DNA of 34,679 bases from Candidatus Hydrogenedentota bacterium (GTDB lineage Bacteria > Hydrogenedentota > Hydrogenedentia > Hydrogenedentales > GCA-2746185), in the NCBI GenBank assembly GCA_947486375.1, contig CANKTP010000016.1, positions 1 to 34,679 of the forward strand, read 5' to 3'. The position numbers were made by a program, and so were the translations under genes. The notes beneath the pieces were generated by a model. It was not told the DNA's origin. It worked only from the letters and a program-made list of their open reading frames with translations, and made no database searches. Numbering within the stretch: position 1 is the stretch's first letter; every line of letters starts with the position of its first letter. Shown here piece after piece: positions 26,473-33,528 of this stretch.

Positions 26473-27231
26473 ATGGATTCCACGATGAGCGGTAGTTCCC
26501 GAGAGTTCGATTTCCAATTCGCCCACGAGCGATTGACGTGGGCGGTGCATACGCTCATCCTCATCAACGTGCTGGCGCTCGCGGCCCAACTCGTCCTCGA
26601 CGTCCCCTTCGGGGGCCGCGGCATCCTCGGCGGGCAAGTCGCCGGTTGGTTGGCGTTTTCGCCCTCGGGGTTTGTTCACGGGGCCGTCTGGACCGCGTTC
26701 ACCTACATGTTCCTGCATTCGGGCCTGATGCACCTGTTTTTCAACATGTTGTCGCTATACTTTTTCGGCCCGGACGTCGAGCGGGCGCTGGGGACGCACC
26801 AGTTCTACCGATACTTCGTGCTATGCGGGGCCGGCGGCGTGTTGCTGAATATTCTCCAGTTGTTCTCGGACCCCCACACGCCCATCATCGGCGCGAGCGG
26901 GGCGACCCTGGGCGTGTTGGTGGCGTTCGCCATGATCGCGCCGGAACGGCAGATTTTCCTGTTCCCGATCCCGGTGCCCATCAACGCCCGCGCGCTGGTC
27001 CTGATCATTGTGGTCATGAATTTCGTCGCGGCGCTTGGGGGGGACTCGGGCACGTCTTGGCTGACGCATTTCGGGGGCATGGGCGTTGGGTATCTCTATA
27101 TGAAGTACCGGCCGAAATTCACGGCGTGGCAGGACAGCCGCCGCAAGGCGGCGGGGCCGAGCAAGAAGGACATGGACAAGCTCGGCGAAGAAATTAATAA
27201 CATCCTGAAGTTCCACAACAAAGAACACTAG
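26473..27231 (+). CDS. Rhomboid-family intramembrane serine protease
   Basis: The 252-residue membrane protein has the rhomboid catalytic pair S142 in IIGASGATLG and H199 in LTHFGGMGVGYLY. It also has the oxyanion-site HLFFN motif (H87-x3-N91), preceded by AFTYMFLHSGLMH. Six membrane helices are expected. The C-terminal 40 residues are charged and cytosolic. It should cut single-pass membrane proteins within or near their helix. The ATG at 26473 has only a weak ribosome site. The gene is followed after 21 bases by a TatA-like/J-domain gene, which is suggestive because a Providencia rhomboid is known to process TatA. Confidence 0.93.
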   Translation: MDSTMSGSSREFDFQFAHERLTWAVHTLILINVLALAAQLVLDVPFGGRGILGGQVAGWLAFSPSGFVHGAVWTAFTYMFLHSGLMHLFFNMLSLYFFGPDVERALGTHQFYRYFVLCGAGGVLLNILQLFSDPHTPIIGASGATLGVLVAFAMIAPERQIFLFPIPVPINARALVLIIVVMNFVAALGGDSGTSWLTHFGGMGVGYLYMKYRPKFTAWQDSRRKAAGPSKKDMDKLGEEINNILKFHNKEH

Positions 27232-27252
27232 TAGGACAACCGACTCCCCCCC

Positions 27253-27585
27253 ATGTTCGGACTCCCCGGCCCACAAGAGTTCATGCTCGTAGTCGCCATC
27301 ATCGCCGTACTGACGATGACGGGACTGTGGCCGCGCATCATCCACGGCTTGCGCGAGTTGCGGGGGGACAACGTCGGGCCGGCCCCGGGGCAATCGCCTG
27401 CCATGCCGGACACGGAGTTGTGTTACAAGTTGCTGGGCGTGGCGCCTTCGGCGCCTTGGGCGGAAATCGAGAAGGCCTACAAGACGAAGGCCAAGAAACA
27501 TCATCCGGACCTGGGCGGCGACGAGGACGCAATGCGGGCGTTGAATGACGCCTACGCCCTTCTCAAGCGGATGCGGAGACCGTAG
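27253..27585 (+). CDS. TatA-like membrane anchor fused to a C-terminal J domain
   Basis: The 110-residue protein has two parts. Residues 1-38 (MFGLPGPQEFMLVVAIIAVL, then an amphipathic WPRIIHGLRELRG) have the layout of a TatA/TatB N-terminus: a short out-facing start, one helix, a hinge and an amphipathic helix. The usual FG before the hinge reads TG here. After a proline-rich linker, residues about 53-108 form a compact J domain with the diagnostic HPD (84-86) in KAKKHHPDLGGDEDAM and the NDAYALL helix. It should recruit an Hsp70 to the membrane. The MFG start is typical of TatA although no strong Shine-Dalgarno is close. The 3' end overlaps the convergent phosphatase gene by 23 bases. Confidence 0.85.
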   Translation: MFGLPGPQEFMLVVAIIAVLTMTGLWPRIIHGLRELRGDNVGPAPGQSPAMPDTELCYKLLGVAPSAPWAEIEKAYKTKAKKHHPDLGGDEDAMRALNDAYALLKRMRRP

Positions 27586-29518
27586 CCGCCGCGGCGGCCG
27601 GGGCGGCGCGGACGGCGACGATGGTCATGTCGTCGAAGGCGTCCTTGCCGTTCATGTGACGCTCGGCATCGCGCTGGAGTTCGGCGAGGATGAGGTCGAT
27701 CGGGTCGCGGTGCAAGCGCTTGAGCAACTCGAGGATTCGGTCCTCGCCGTAAAGCTCCCGTTGGAAATTCTGGGCGTCGGTCAGCCCGTCGCTATAGCCG
27801 ACGATGGTGTCGCCCGGATCGAGCTGGATCTCGAATTCGGTGTACTCGAAATCCTCGACGATGCCGAGCGGATAGCCGGCGGCACATTCGAGAAACCGCG
27901 CCTCGCCGTTTCGCCCGCTGAGCAACACGGCGGGAGGATGCCCCGCCGAGGCAATTCGGACCGTGTTCTCGCCCGCATCGAAGACCATCGCCAACAACGT
28001 GACGAATTTGTGGCTCGCCGCGACGCGCTTGTAGAACTCCGCGTTCGTGCGCCGGAGCAACTCGGCCGGGCCGTGTATCTCGCTGCCGAGCGTGCGCAGG
28101 ATGCTCGCGCACTCCGTCGTCAACAGGGCCGCGGGCAACCCCTTGCCCGTCGCGTCGCCAATGGCCACGGCGATGCGCCCGTCCCCCATCGGGATATAGT
28201 CGAAGAAATCGCCCCCCACCTCGCGGCTCGGCTTGCTCATCCCCGCGAAGCCAAGCCCGGAGATTTCGGGCGCATTTTTCGGCAGGAGCGACTGCTGCAC
28301 CTCCGACGCAATCCGCATCTCGCTCTCGAGCCGCCCGCGGTGCGTCGTCTCCCGCTCGAGGTCGTGCATGTACTCCTGCAGGGATATCGCCATCGTGTTG
28401 TAGGCTTGGGCCAGCCGCTGGAACTCGTCCTTGCGCTTGACGTACAGCCGGTAGTTCAAGTTGCCCTTGGCGAATTCCTGCGCCCCTACCAATAGCGCCA
28501 TGAGCGGCTTGGACAGGCCGCGGCTGATGAACATGCTCACCACCACGCCAAAAAGCAGCATGATGACCCCCACGAGAACGACGATGACCAATTGGCCCAA
28601 TATGTCCTGGACATTCTCCGACGTGCGGTGCTGGATAAAGAGCGCATACGGTTCCCCCGTCAATCCGTTGCGAAGCCGCGACACCACCCCCCGGTCCGGC
28701 AGCAACCCCATCGTCGAGGTGTCTTGGTCTCCCCGCAGGAACTCCGCGCAAAACCGTACGATGCGCGCCCGAATCTCGTCGTCGTCCGGCCGGTCGTCCT
28801 CCCCCACTTCGGCCACCACCATCCCCTCCGTGTTCACCAGCATCAAGCGGCGGAAGTTTTCCAACTGAAAACGTTCAATCAGCGCCTGGAGATCGAAATT
28901 GCGCGTGATCAGGCCAAGCGTGTCCGCGCTGGCGCCCACCAGCACAATCCGCCGACTGTCGGTCCCCGGCACGCCCACGTATTTGTACGGCCGGCCATCG
29001 AGATCGCGCGGCCGGATTTCCTGGACGATCGGTTCCGCCCCGGCCTCGAGCAGCGGCATGAACGCGCTCGATTGCCCCGTGCCCTCGGGGTCGGCCTTGA
29101 ACGTAAATCCGATTCCCGAGGTCCCGATATACACCGTCCCGGCCGCATCCGTCACCCACACATCGTCGATCAGCGGGACTTCTTTCCGCCGGCGAGCTTC
29201 GTCAACGAGGTGCGCAAGCTTCGAGGAAATCTCCTCCGGCGTGTCGCCGGCGCGCTCTGCGTCGGAGACAATCTCCGACACCATGAGCGCATGGATCACC
29301 ATCTGCTCGTCGATGTGGCGCACCACCGTCTTTGGGATCGCGATGCCGAACTCGATATTGCGCCCGGAGAGGTCCGCGAGGACACGGCTTGTGTCCTCGT
29401 ACTGGCTGACGAGGTTCGTGGCGAGCAACCCCACGAGCACGATCGTCATGGCGGCAACCGTGAGGAAGACCAGGTAACTAATCGTGAGGCTGAGCCGCAT
29501 CCGGAACCGAAGGGCCAT
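27563..29518 (-). CDS. Membrane-bound SpoIIE/PP2C-family serine phosphatase with HAMP domain
   Basis: The 651-residue protein has a membrane helix near residues 9-33 (LSLTISYLVFLTVAAMTIVL) and a large outside sensor region to about 315. A second helix follows at about 325-347 (VIVVLVGVIMLLFGVVVSMF), then HAMP (about 348-400), a short coiled coil with SEVQQSLLPK, and a PP2C-type phosphatase domain. Metal-binding aspartates are in REVGGDFFDYIP, IGDATGKGLPAALL, GYSDGLTDA and FDDMTIV. It should dephosphorylate the STAS protein encoded just upstream in response to an extracytoplasmic signal. The ATG at 29518 overlaps the STAS stop (TGATG); the open frame upstream is only the shadow of that gene. 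The tail is Ala-rich. Confidence 0.95.
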   Translation of the reverse strand: MALRFRMRLSLTISYLVFLTVAAMTIVLVGLLATNLVSQYEDTSRVLADLSGRNIEFGIAIPKTVVRHIDEQMVIHALMVSEIVSDAERAGDTPEEISSKLAHLVDEARRRKEVPLIDDVWVTDAAGTVYIGTSGIGFTFKADPEGTGQSSAFMPLLEAGAEPIVQEIRPRDLDGRPYKYVGVPGTDSRRIVLVGASADTLGLITRNFDLQALIERFQLENFRRLMLVNTEGMVVAEVGEDDRPDDDEIRARIVRFCAEFLRGDQDTSTMGLLPDRGVVSRLRNGLTGEPYALFIQHRTSENVQDILGQLVIVVLVGVIMLLFGVVVSMFISRGLSKPLMALLVGAQEFAKGNLNYRLYVKRKDEFQRLAQAYNTMAISLQEYMHDLERETTHRGRLESEMRIASEVQQSLLPKNAPEISGLGFAGMSKPSREVGGDFFDYIPMGDGRIAVAIGDATGKGLPAALLTTECASILRTLGSEIHGPAELLRRTNAEFYKRVAASHKFVTLLAMVFDAGENTVRIASAGHPPAVLLSGRNGEARFLECAAGYPLGIVEDFEYTEFEIQLDPGDTIVGYSDGLTDAQNFQRELYGEDRILELLKRLHRDPIDLILAELQRDAERHMNGKDAFDDMTIVAVRAAPAAAAATVSASA

Positions 29519-29931
29519 CAGGGCGTCGCCCAGGCATCGTCCTCGGCGGCAAGGGCGAGCGCCCGCTCGAATCGTTTGGTCGCCGCCGCGGCGGTGTCGC
29601 CGTCGTGGATGACGAAGAGTTTCTCGAGGTTGGTGATCTGGAAGACCTTGCGGATGTCCTTGGACAAGCCGCACAGGCGCACCGATCCTTCGCCCTTACG
29701 GACCGCGTCATTGACGCGGAGCAACTCCGTCAACGCCGCGCTGGACATATAGTCCACATGCTCGAAATTCAGCAACAAATTCAATCGGGCCTTGGGCTGC
29801 ACGTACGCCATCACCTGGTTGCCGAAATCCGCCACGTTCATCGCATCCAACATGTTCGCATCGAACACGGTGCCGACGGCAATCTGGCCCACGGTCTCGA
29901 ATTTGATTGTCAATTTCGGCGCGCTCATCAT
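29518..29931 (-). CDS. STAS-domain anti-sigma factor antagonist of the partner-switching cluster
   Basis: The 137-residue STAS protein has LLLNFEHVDYMSSAALTELL, containing the phosphorylatable serine of RsbV-like antagonists, and SVRLCGLSKDIRKVFQITNL. When dephosphorylated by the adjacent SpoIIE phosphatase it should bind the adjacent HATPase and free that kinase's target. The first of two adjacent ATGs (29931) is chosen because GAGGTG lies eight bases upstream. It follows the HATPase gene by two bases and overlaps the phosphatase start. It is a paralogue of the STAS protein at 24616-25041. Confidence 0.93.
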   Translation of the reverse strand: MMSAPKLTIKFETVGQIAVGTVFDANMLDAMNVADFGNQVMAYVQPKARLNLLLNFEHVDYMSSAALTELLRVNDAVRKGEGSVRLCGLSKDIRKVFQITNLEKLFVIHDGDTAAAATKRFERALALAAEDDAWATP

Positions 29932-29933
29932 CG

Positions 29934-30353
29934 CTATGACACCTCACAGGCAAAGGTGTTCCGGCTAAACCGCATTTCGAGGCATTTCCCCGCAATGTCG
30001 AACGAAACGTCATCCATGTAATGCTTGATTAGGCACACCCCGCGGCCTCCGAGCGTCTCGCAATCGGGCATCGAGACCCCCGTCGGATCGAAGCCCTCCC
30101 CCTCGTCCCGAATCCGGATCACGCACCGGCCGTCTTCCTCGGAAATCCCCACGTTCACCATCCTCGCCGGATCGCTCTTGTTCCCGTGCTGCACCGCGTT
30201 GACCAGGGCCTCCTCGATGCACAGACGCACGCAGAAACTATGCTCCGCCGTGAACCAATTGTCCTTGACCAAGGCATCGAGCGCCTCGGAAAGAGTACCC
30301 CCGATGGCCTGGACTGTGCTTGGAAAATCCTTGGTATATAACGTCCGTGTCAT
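29934..30353 (-). CDS. RsbW-like HATPase, anti-sigma/serine kinase
   Basis: The 139-residue GHKL ATPase has the N box CIEEALVNAVQHGN, the G1 box RIRDEGEGFDP and the lid/G2 region GGRGVCLIKHYMDDV. The size matches RsbW/SpoIIAB. It should phosphorylate the STAS protein encoded next and bind a sigma factor or another target. No sigma gene adjoins it, so the target is elsewhere; the ECF sigma at 15 kb has its own zinc-finger anti-sigma. It is the first gene of a three-gene unit: HATPase, STAS, phosphatase. Confidence 0.93.
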   Translation of the reverse strand: MTRTLYTKDFPSTVQAIGGTLSEALDALVKDNWFTAEHSFCVRLCIEEALVNAVQHGNKSDPARMVNVGISEEDGRCVIRIRDEGEGFDPTGVSMPDCETLGGRGVCLIKHYMDDVSFDIAGKCLEMRFSRNTFACEVS

Positions 30354-30390
30354 GTGAAGCGGACACTCCCGGGCGACCTATTCCGAATAG

Positions 30391-30419
30391 AGAATACCAT
30401 AGACGCCCCGGTCCGGCAA
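30391..30419 (-). promoter_or_regulatory. Candidate promoter of the partner-switching operon
   Basis: The minus strand shows TTGCCG (30419-30414), 17 bases, TATTCT (30396-30391), with a predicted start about 30 bases before the HATPase ATG. Both hexamers match four of six consensus bases, so support is moderate. Confidence 0.4.
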
Positions 30420-30491
30420 GCGATCGGGAGGGACGCCAGCGGGAGCGGTTCGGACATTGGGCGGGCAACATCGCCGCCGCTGGAGTCAGCC

Positions 30492-30510
30492 CATGGGCGA
30501 GACGCCCATG
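30492..30510. repeat. Short GC-rich perfect palindrome, REP-like
   Basis: CATGGGCG (30492-30499) and CGCCCATG (30503-30510) flank a 3-base loop. It lies 19 bases beyond the stop of the minus-strand membrane protein, but no T-run follows on either strand, so it is not a classical terminator. Confidence 0.5.
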
Positions 30511-30528
30511 CCACGGGTTGAAGGAATA

Positions 30529-31119
30529 TCACGTCCCGGGCGTATTCCGTTTCCGGGGCAAGGCCACGAGAGCCGCTATGACGCCGTTCCCAAGGGCGAT
30601 ATAGACCGGGTAGATGGCAATGCGTGCCTCCCAGCGCTCGATGGCGAGCAGATTTATCGCCCCTGCAAACGCAGCAAGAACCCAAGCCAAGCCGTCCTCG
30701 CCGCGGGGTTCACGATACGACTTCCGAAGGGTCGGGAGCAGGCCGGCAAAATCGATGCAGAGAAAGCACAATAACGCGGCAAAGGGTGACGACAATGCAC
30801 TCCAAACAACGGCCCCCAATAGAGCGACCGCGATGCAGTAGCGGTCGAGGCGGGTCCAGCCGCCTTCGCCGTATCGCAACGACACGAGCGCGACTGCGAG
30901 TGGCCCGATGACATACGACACGGGGACCCACATCGTGTGCCGGGCGCCGGACTCGTAATAACTCGCGGCGACCAGGCCGCCCACGAGCGTCAGGATCCAC
31001 CAGGTCGCCCGGTTGGGGCGGGTGCCGCCGCGGAGTATGGCGACGAGGTAGCGCGCGGTGGAGACAAAGGAAACCGCCCCGGCAAGCCAGCCGGCCAATT
31101 GGGTCATCTGCATCGTCAT
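30529..31119 (-). CDS. Small multi-pass membrane protein, possible PQ-loop-like, function unknown
   Basis: The 196-residue protein has about six or seven membrane helices in two similar halves. Each half carries a segment of the form (L/F)-x-x-x-R-x-x-x-x followed by a Trp-containing helix: STARYLVAILRG with TWWILTLVGG, and GLLPTLRKSY with LAWVLAAFAGAINLLA. This internal duplication recalls PQ-loop or SemiSWEET-type small transporters, but I cannot assign it firmly. ATG 31119 is preferred because AGGA lies nine bases upstream and the first helix starts soon after; nearby in-frame ATGs at 31113 and 31107 are alternatives. It is divergent from the TMEM175-type gene. Confidence 0.75.
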   Translation of the reverse strand: MTMQMTQLAGWLAGAVSFVSTARYLVAILRGGTRPNRATWWILTLVGGLVAASYYESGARHTMWVPVSYVIGPLAVALVSLRYGEGGWTRLDRYCIAVALLGAVVWSALSSPFAALLCFLCIDFAGLLPTLRKSYREPRGEDGLAWVLAAFAGAINLLAIERWEARIAIYPVYIALGNGVIAALVALPRKRNTPGT

Positions 31120-31156
31120 CGCCCCTGTTCCTTGCTCCGTCGGTAAGGCTCGCCCC

Positions 31157-31194
31157 ACTCGTTCGAGGCCGCGCCAGTATAGCGGACTCGTTCG
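31157..31194. repeat. 9-bp direct repeat in the divergent intergenic region
   Basis: ACTCGTTCG occurs at 31157-31165 and 31186-31194, 29 bases apart, both followed closely by GGCCGC. The pair lies between two divergent genes, a place where a regulator could bind. No clear promoter hexamers were identified. Confidence 0.35.
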
Positions 31195-31237
31195 GCCGCC
31201 ATTGCGAAGCCCGCGTCATTTCGCTACGATCCCCATT

Positions 31238-31831
31238 ATGCAGAAAAATCGCCTCGAAGCCTTTAGCGACGGCGTCATCGCCATCATCATCACCATCATG
31301 GTCCTCGAAATGAAGGCGCCGCAAGGCACGGACCTCGCCGCGCTGGGATCGATCCTCCCGGTGTTCTTGAGCTACGTGTTGAGCTTCGTCTACGTCGGGA
31401 TCTACTGGAACAATCACCACCATCTTCTCCACGCGACCCACCGGGTGAATGGCGCGATCATGTGGGCCAACCTGCACCTGCTCTTCTGGCAATCGCTCAT
31501 TCCCTTCACCACGGCATGGATGGGCGAAAACCATTTTGCCCCGGTGCCGACCGCGCTCTACGGCGCCGTGCTCTTCATGGCCGCCATCGCGTATACGATG
31601 CTGCAGTCCGCCATCGTCGCGAGCCAGGGACGCGACTCGATGTTGGCCGGCGCGCTTGGCCGTGACCTCAAGGGGAAGTCCTCGTTGGCGCTTTATCTTG
31701 CGGGCATCGGCATGGCCTTCGTGAACCAGTGGCTGGCCGCGGCCATCTACATCTTCGTGGCCCTGATGTGGTTGGTGCCCGACCGGCGCATCGAGCGCAT
31801 TTCAAAGGGCGAGCGAAACATTCAGAAGTGA
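31238..31831 (+). CDS. TMEM175-family (DUF1211) membrane protein, probable potassium channel
   Basis: The 197-residue protein begins RLEAFSDGVIAIIITIMVLE, containing the FSDG signature of the TMEM175 family. About six membrane helices follow, with WNNHHHLLHATHRV, a His-rich stretch typical of bacterial members. Bacterial homologues form tetrameric potassium-permeable channels with a pore lined by the first helix. The frame is open upstream, but ATG 31238 matches the family start; no strong ribosome site is seen. The gene stands alone between a divergent membrane protein and a symporter. Confidence 0.9.
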   Translation: MQKNRLEAFSDGVIAIIITIMVLEMKAPQGTDLAALGSILPVFLSYVLSFVYVGIYWNNHHHLLHATHRVNGAIMWANLHLLFWQSLIPFTTAWMGENHFAPVPTALYGAVLFMAAIAYTMLQSAIVASQGRDSMLAGALGRDLKGKSSLALYLAGIGMAFVNQWLAAAIYIFVALMWLVPDRRIERISKGERNIQK

Positions 31832-31954
31832 TTGCTGTCGGTCGTGTATCCGAACTGTAAGACCCGCGTGCTCCCCCCGCGTTCAATCGTTGTACCCGCC
31901 CCCCGCGTGCATGGTAGGCTCTAGCCTCGTTGATCCTGTCCGCGAGGAAGTTCG

Positions 31955-33379
31955 ATGAACTTGGTTTTTCTGGGCGTGATGGCCTATGTCGCGTTGCAAC
32001 TGGCGGTTGGATTCCTCGTCACTCCACGGGTCAAGGACGAGGAAGACTACCTGCTGGCCGGCCGCCGCCTCGGGCTGGGCATCGGAACGATGACAGTCTT
32101 CGCGACATGGTTCGGGGCCGAGACCTGCATCGGGGCGGCGGGCGCGGTCTATACCGACGGCTTGTCCGGCAGCCGCGCCGATCCCTTCGGCTACGCGCTG
32201 TGCATCCTCTGCATGGGCGTGTTCTTCGCTGCCGCCTTCTGGCGGATGAAGCTCACCACGCCGGGCGATTTCTTCCGCGAGCGCTACGGCGTCGTCGTCG
32301 AGAAGATGGCCGTCTTCTTGATGGTCCCGACGTCACTGCTCTGGGGCGCGGCCCAAATTCGCGCCTTCGGCCAGGTCATCGCCGCGACCTCGGAATTTAA
32401 CGTGGAGTTCGGCATCGTCATCGCCGCGTTGGTCGTCGTGACCTATACCTGCATGGGCGGGCTTTGGGCGGACTCGATCACGGACGTCATCCAAGGCATC
32501 GTGTTGATCGCCGGGCTCCTTATCATCGGCGTGGCCGTCGGGATAGACCATGCGGGCGATCCGGGCATACGCGACGCGTTCACCGCCGAACGCCTGAGCT
32601 TGTCCGCGCCGGGAGAGCCCTGGTTTGCGCGGCTCGAGGCCTGGTCGATCCCCATCATGGGCTCGCTGGTCGCCCAAGAGTTGATATCGCGCATGCTCGC
32701 ATCGAAGAGTCCATCCGTGGCGCGAAACGCCTGTTTCGCCGCGTCGGGACTGTATCTGGCGATCGGGTTGATTCCCGTAGTCCTTGGATTGATGGGCCCG
32801 GCCTTGGTCCCCAACCTCGAAGACCCGGAACATCTGCTGCCCGCGCTCGCGGAGAAATATCTTTCGCCCTTCCTCTACGTCATTTTCGCCGGGGGCCTCA
32901 TCTCCGCCATCTTGTCCACGGTCGACAGCAATCTCCTCGCCAGCGCGTCGCTGGTCTCGCACAATGTCATTGTCCCGCTGGCGAAGAATCCGACGGAAAA
33001 GTACCGGGTGCGCGCGGCCCGCATCATGGTCGTCATATTCGGAGGTATCGCATACATCATGGCCACCCGGGCCGAGTCGGTCTATGGATTGGTCGAGGAA
33101 GCCTCCGCCTTCGGGAGCTCGGGTTTGTTTGTCTCGGTGGCCTTCGGGATCTTTCTCAATCGCGGGGGTGCCTATGCGGCCGGGGCGTCGTTGCTCGCGG
33201 GTGTCGGAACCTATGTGACGGTCAGCATCCTCCTCGAAGGTCCCTATCCGTTCCTGTGTTCGCTCGCGGCCTCGGCCATCGCGTTCCTGGCCGTCGCGGC
33301 CTTCGAGGAGCCATCCGAATCCGCGCGACGCTTGTTGGTGGCATGCCGACAAACGGGACCCGTTGCGCAGCAAAGTTGA
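31955..33379 (+). CDS. Sodium:solute symporter family protein
   Basis: The 474-residue protein belongs to the SSS family. It has about 12 or 13 membrane helices, with KDEEDYLLAGRRLGLGIGTM after the first helix, FATWFGAETCIGAAGAVY (sodium-site region), TYTCMGGLWADSITDVIQG (the family signature), and ILSTVDSNLLASASLVSHNV late in the protein. The substrate cannot be told; relatives carry sugars, amino acids, pantothenate or acetate. ATG 31955 follows GAGGAAG by four bases. The next gene, a secreted lipid or sugar hydrolase relative, might supply a substrate, but the intervening palindrome suggests separate transcription. Confidence 0.93.
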   Translation: MNLVFLGVMAYVALQLAVGFLVTPRVKDEEDYLLAGRRLGLGIGTMTVFATWFGAETCIGAAGAVYTDGLSGSRADPFGYALCILCMGVFFAAAFWRMKLTTPGDFFRERYGVVVEKMAVFLMVPTSLLWGAAQIRAFGQVIAATSEFNVEFGIVIAALVVVTYTCMGGLWADSITDVIQGIVLIAGLLIIGVAVGIDHAGDPGIRDAFTAERLSLSAPGEPWFARLEAWSIPIMGSLVAQELISRMLASKSPSVARNACFAASGLYLAIGLIPVVLGLMGPALVPNLEDPEHLLPALAEKYLSPFLYVIFAGGLISAILSTVDSNLLASASLVSHNVIVPLAKNPTEKYRVRAARIMVVIFGGIAYIMATRAESVYGLVEEASAFGSSGLFVSVAFGIFLNRGGAYAAGASLLAGVGTYVTVSILLEGPYPFLCSLAASAIAFLAVAAFEEPSESARRLLVACRQTGPVAQQS

Positions 33380-33390
33380 TCGTAGACTGA

Positions 33391-33446
33391 GGGGACTGCC
33401 TCCGCCCATTGCGCGGCGGTTTGCGCAATGGGCGGTGGCAGTCCCC
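33391..33446. repeat. Long inverted repeat, 24-bp arms, REP/MITE-like
   Basis: GGGGACTGCC at 33391-33400 pairs with 33437-33446, and 33402-33414 pairs with 33423-33435. They are separated by a single T/T mismatch, with an 8-base loop. It lies 11 bases after the symporter stop and 82 before the next start. No T-run follows on either strand, so it is better explained as a dispersed palindrome of the kind moved by REP-associated transposases, though it could still stabilise the symporter transcript. Confidence 0.65.
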
Positions 33447-33528
33447 GATCTTCACGTCCCCTTGGCGCGATGCTGGCTCGAATTTTCGAAGCAGGTATAC
33501 TCGACGTTTAATCCACGGAGGTAGTCCC

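Noticed and set aside
26316-26624. Minus-strand frame ending GTRVILGQFRGDIETGVAF before the rhomboid gene
   Set aside because: The last 38 codons look mildly protein-like, but there is no ribosome site or recognised family, and the frame otherwise overlaps the rhomboid gene.
33391-33446. Reading the symporter-downstream palindrome as a classical terminator
   Set aside because: No U-tract on either strand and an interior mismatch in a very long stem; repeat element preferred.
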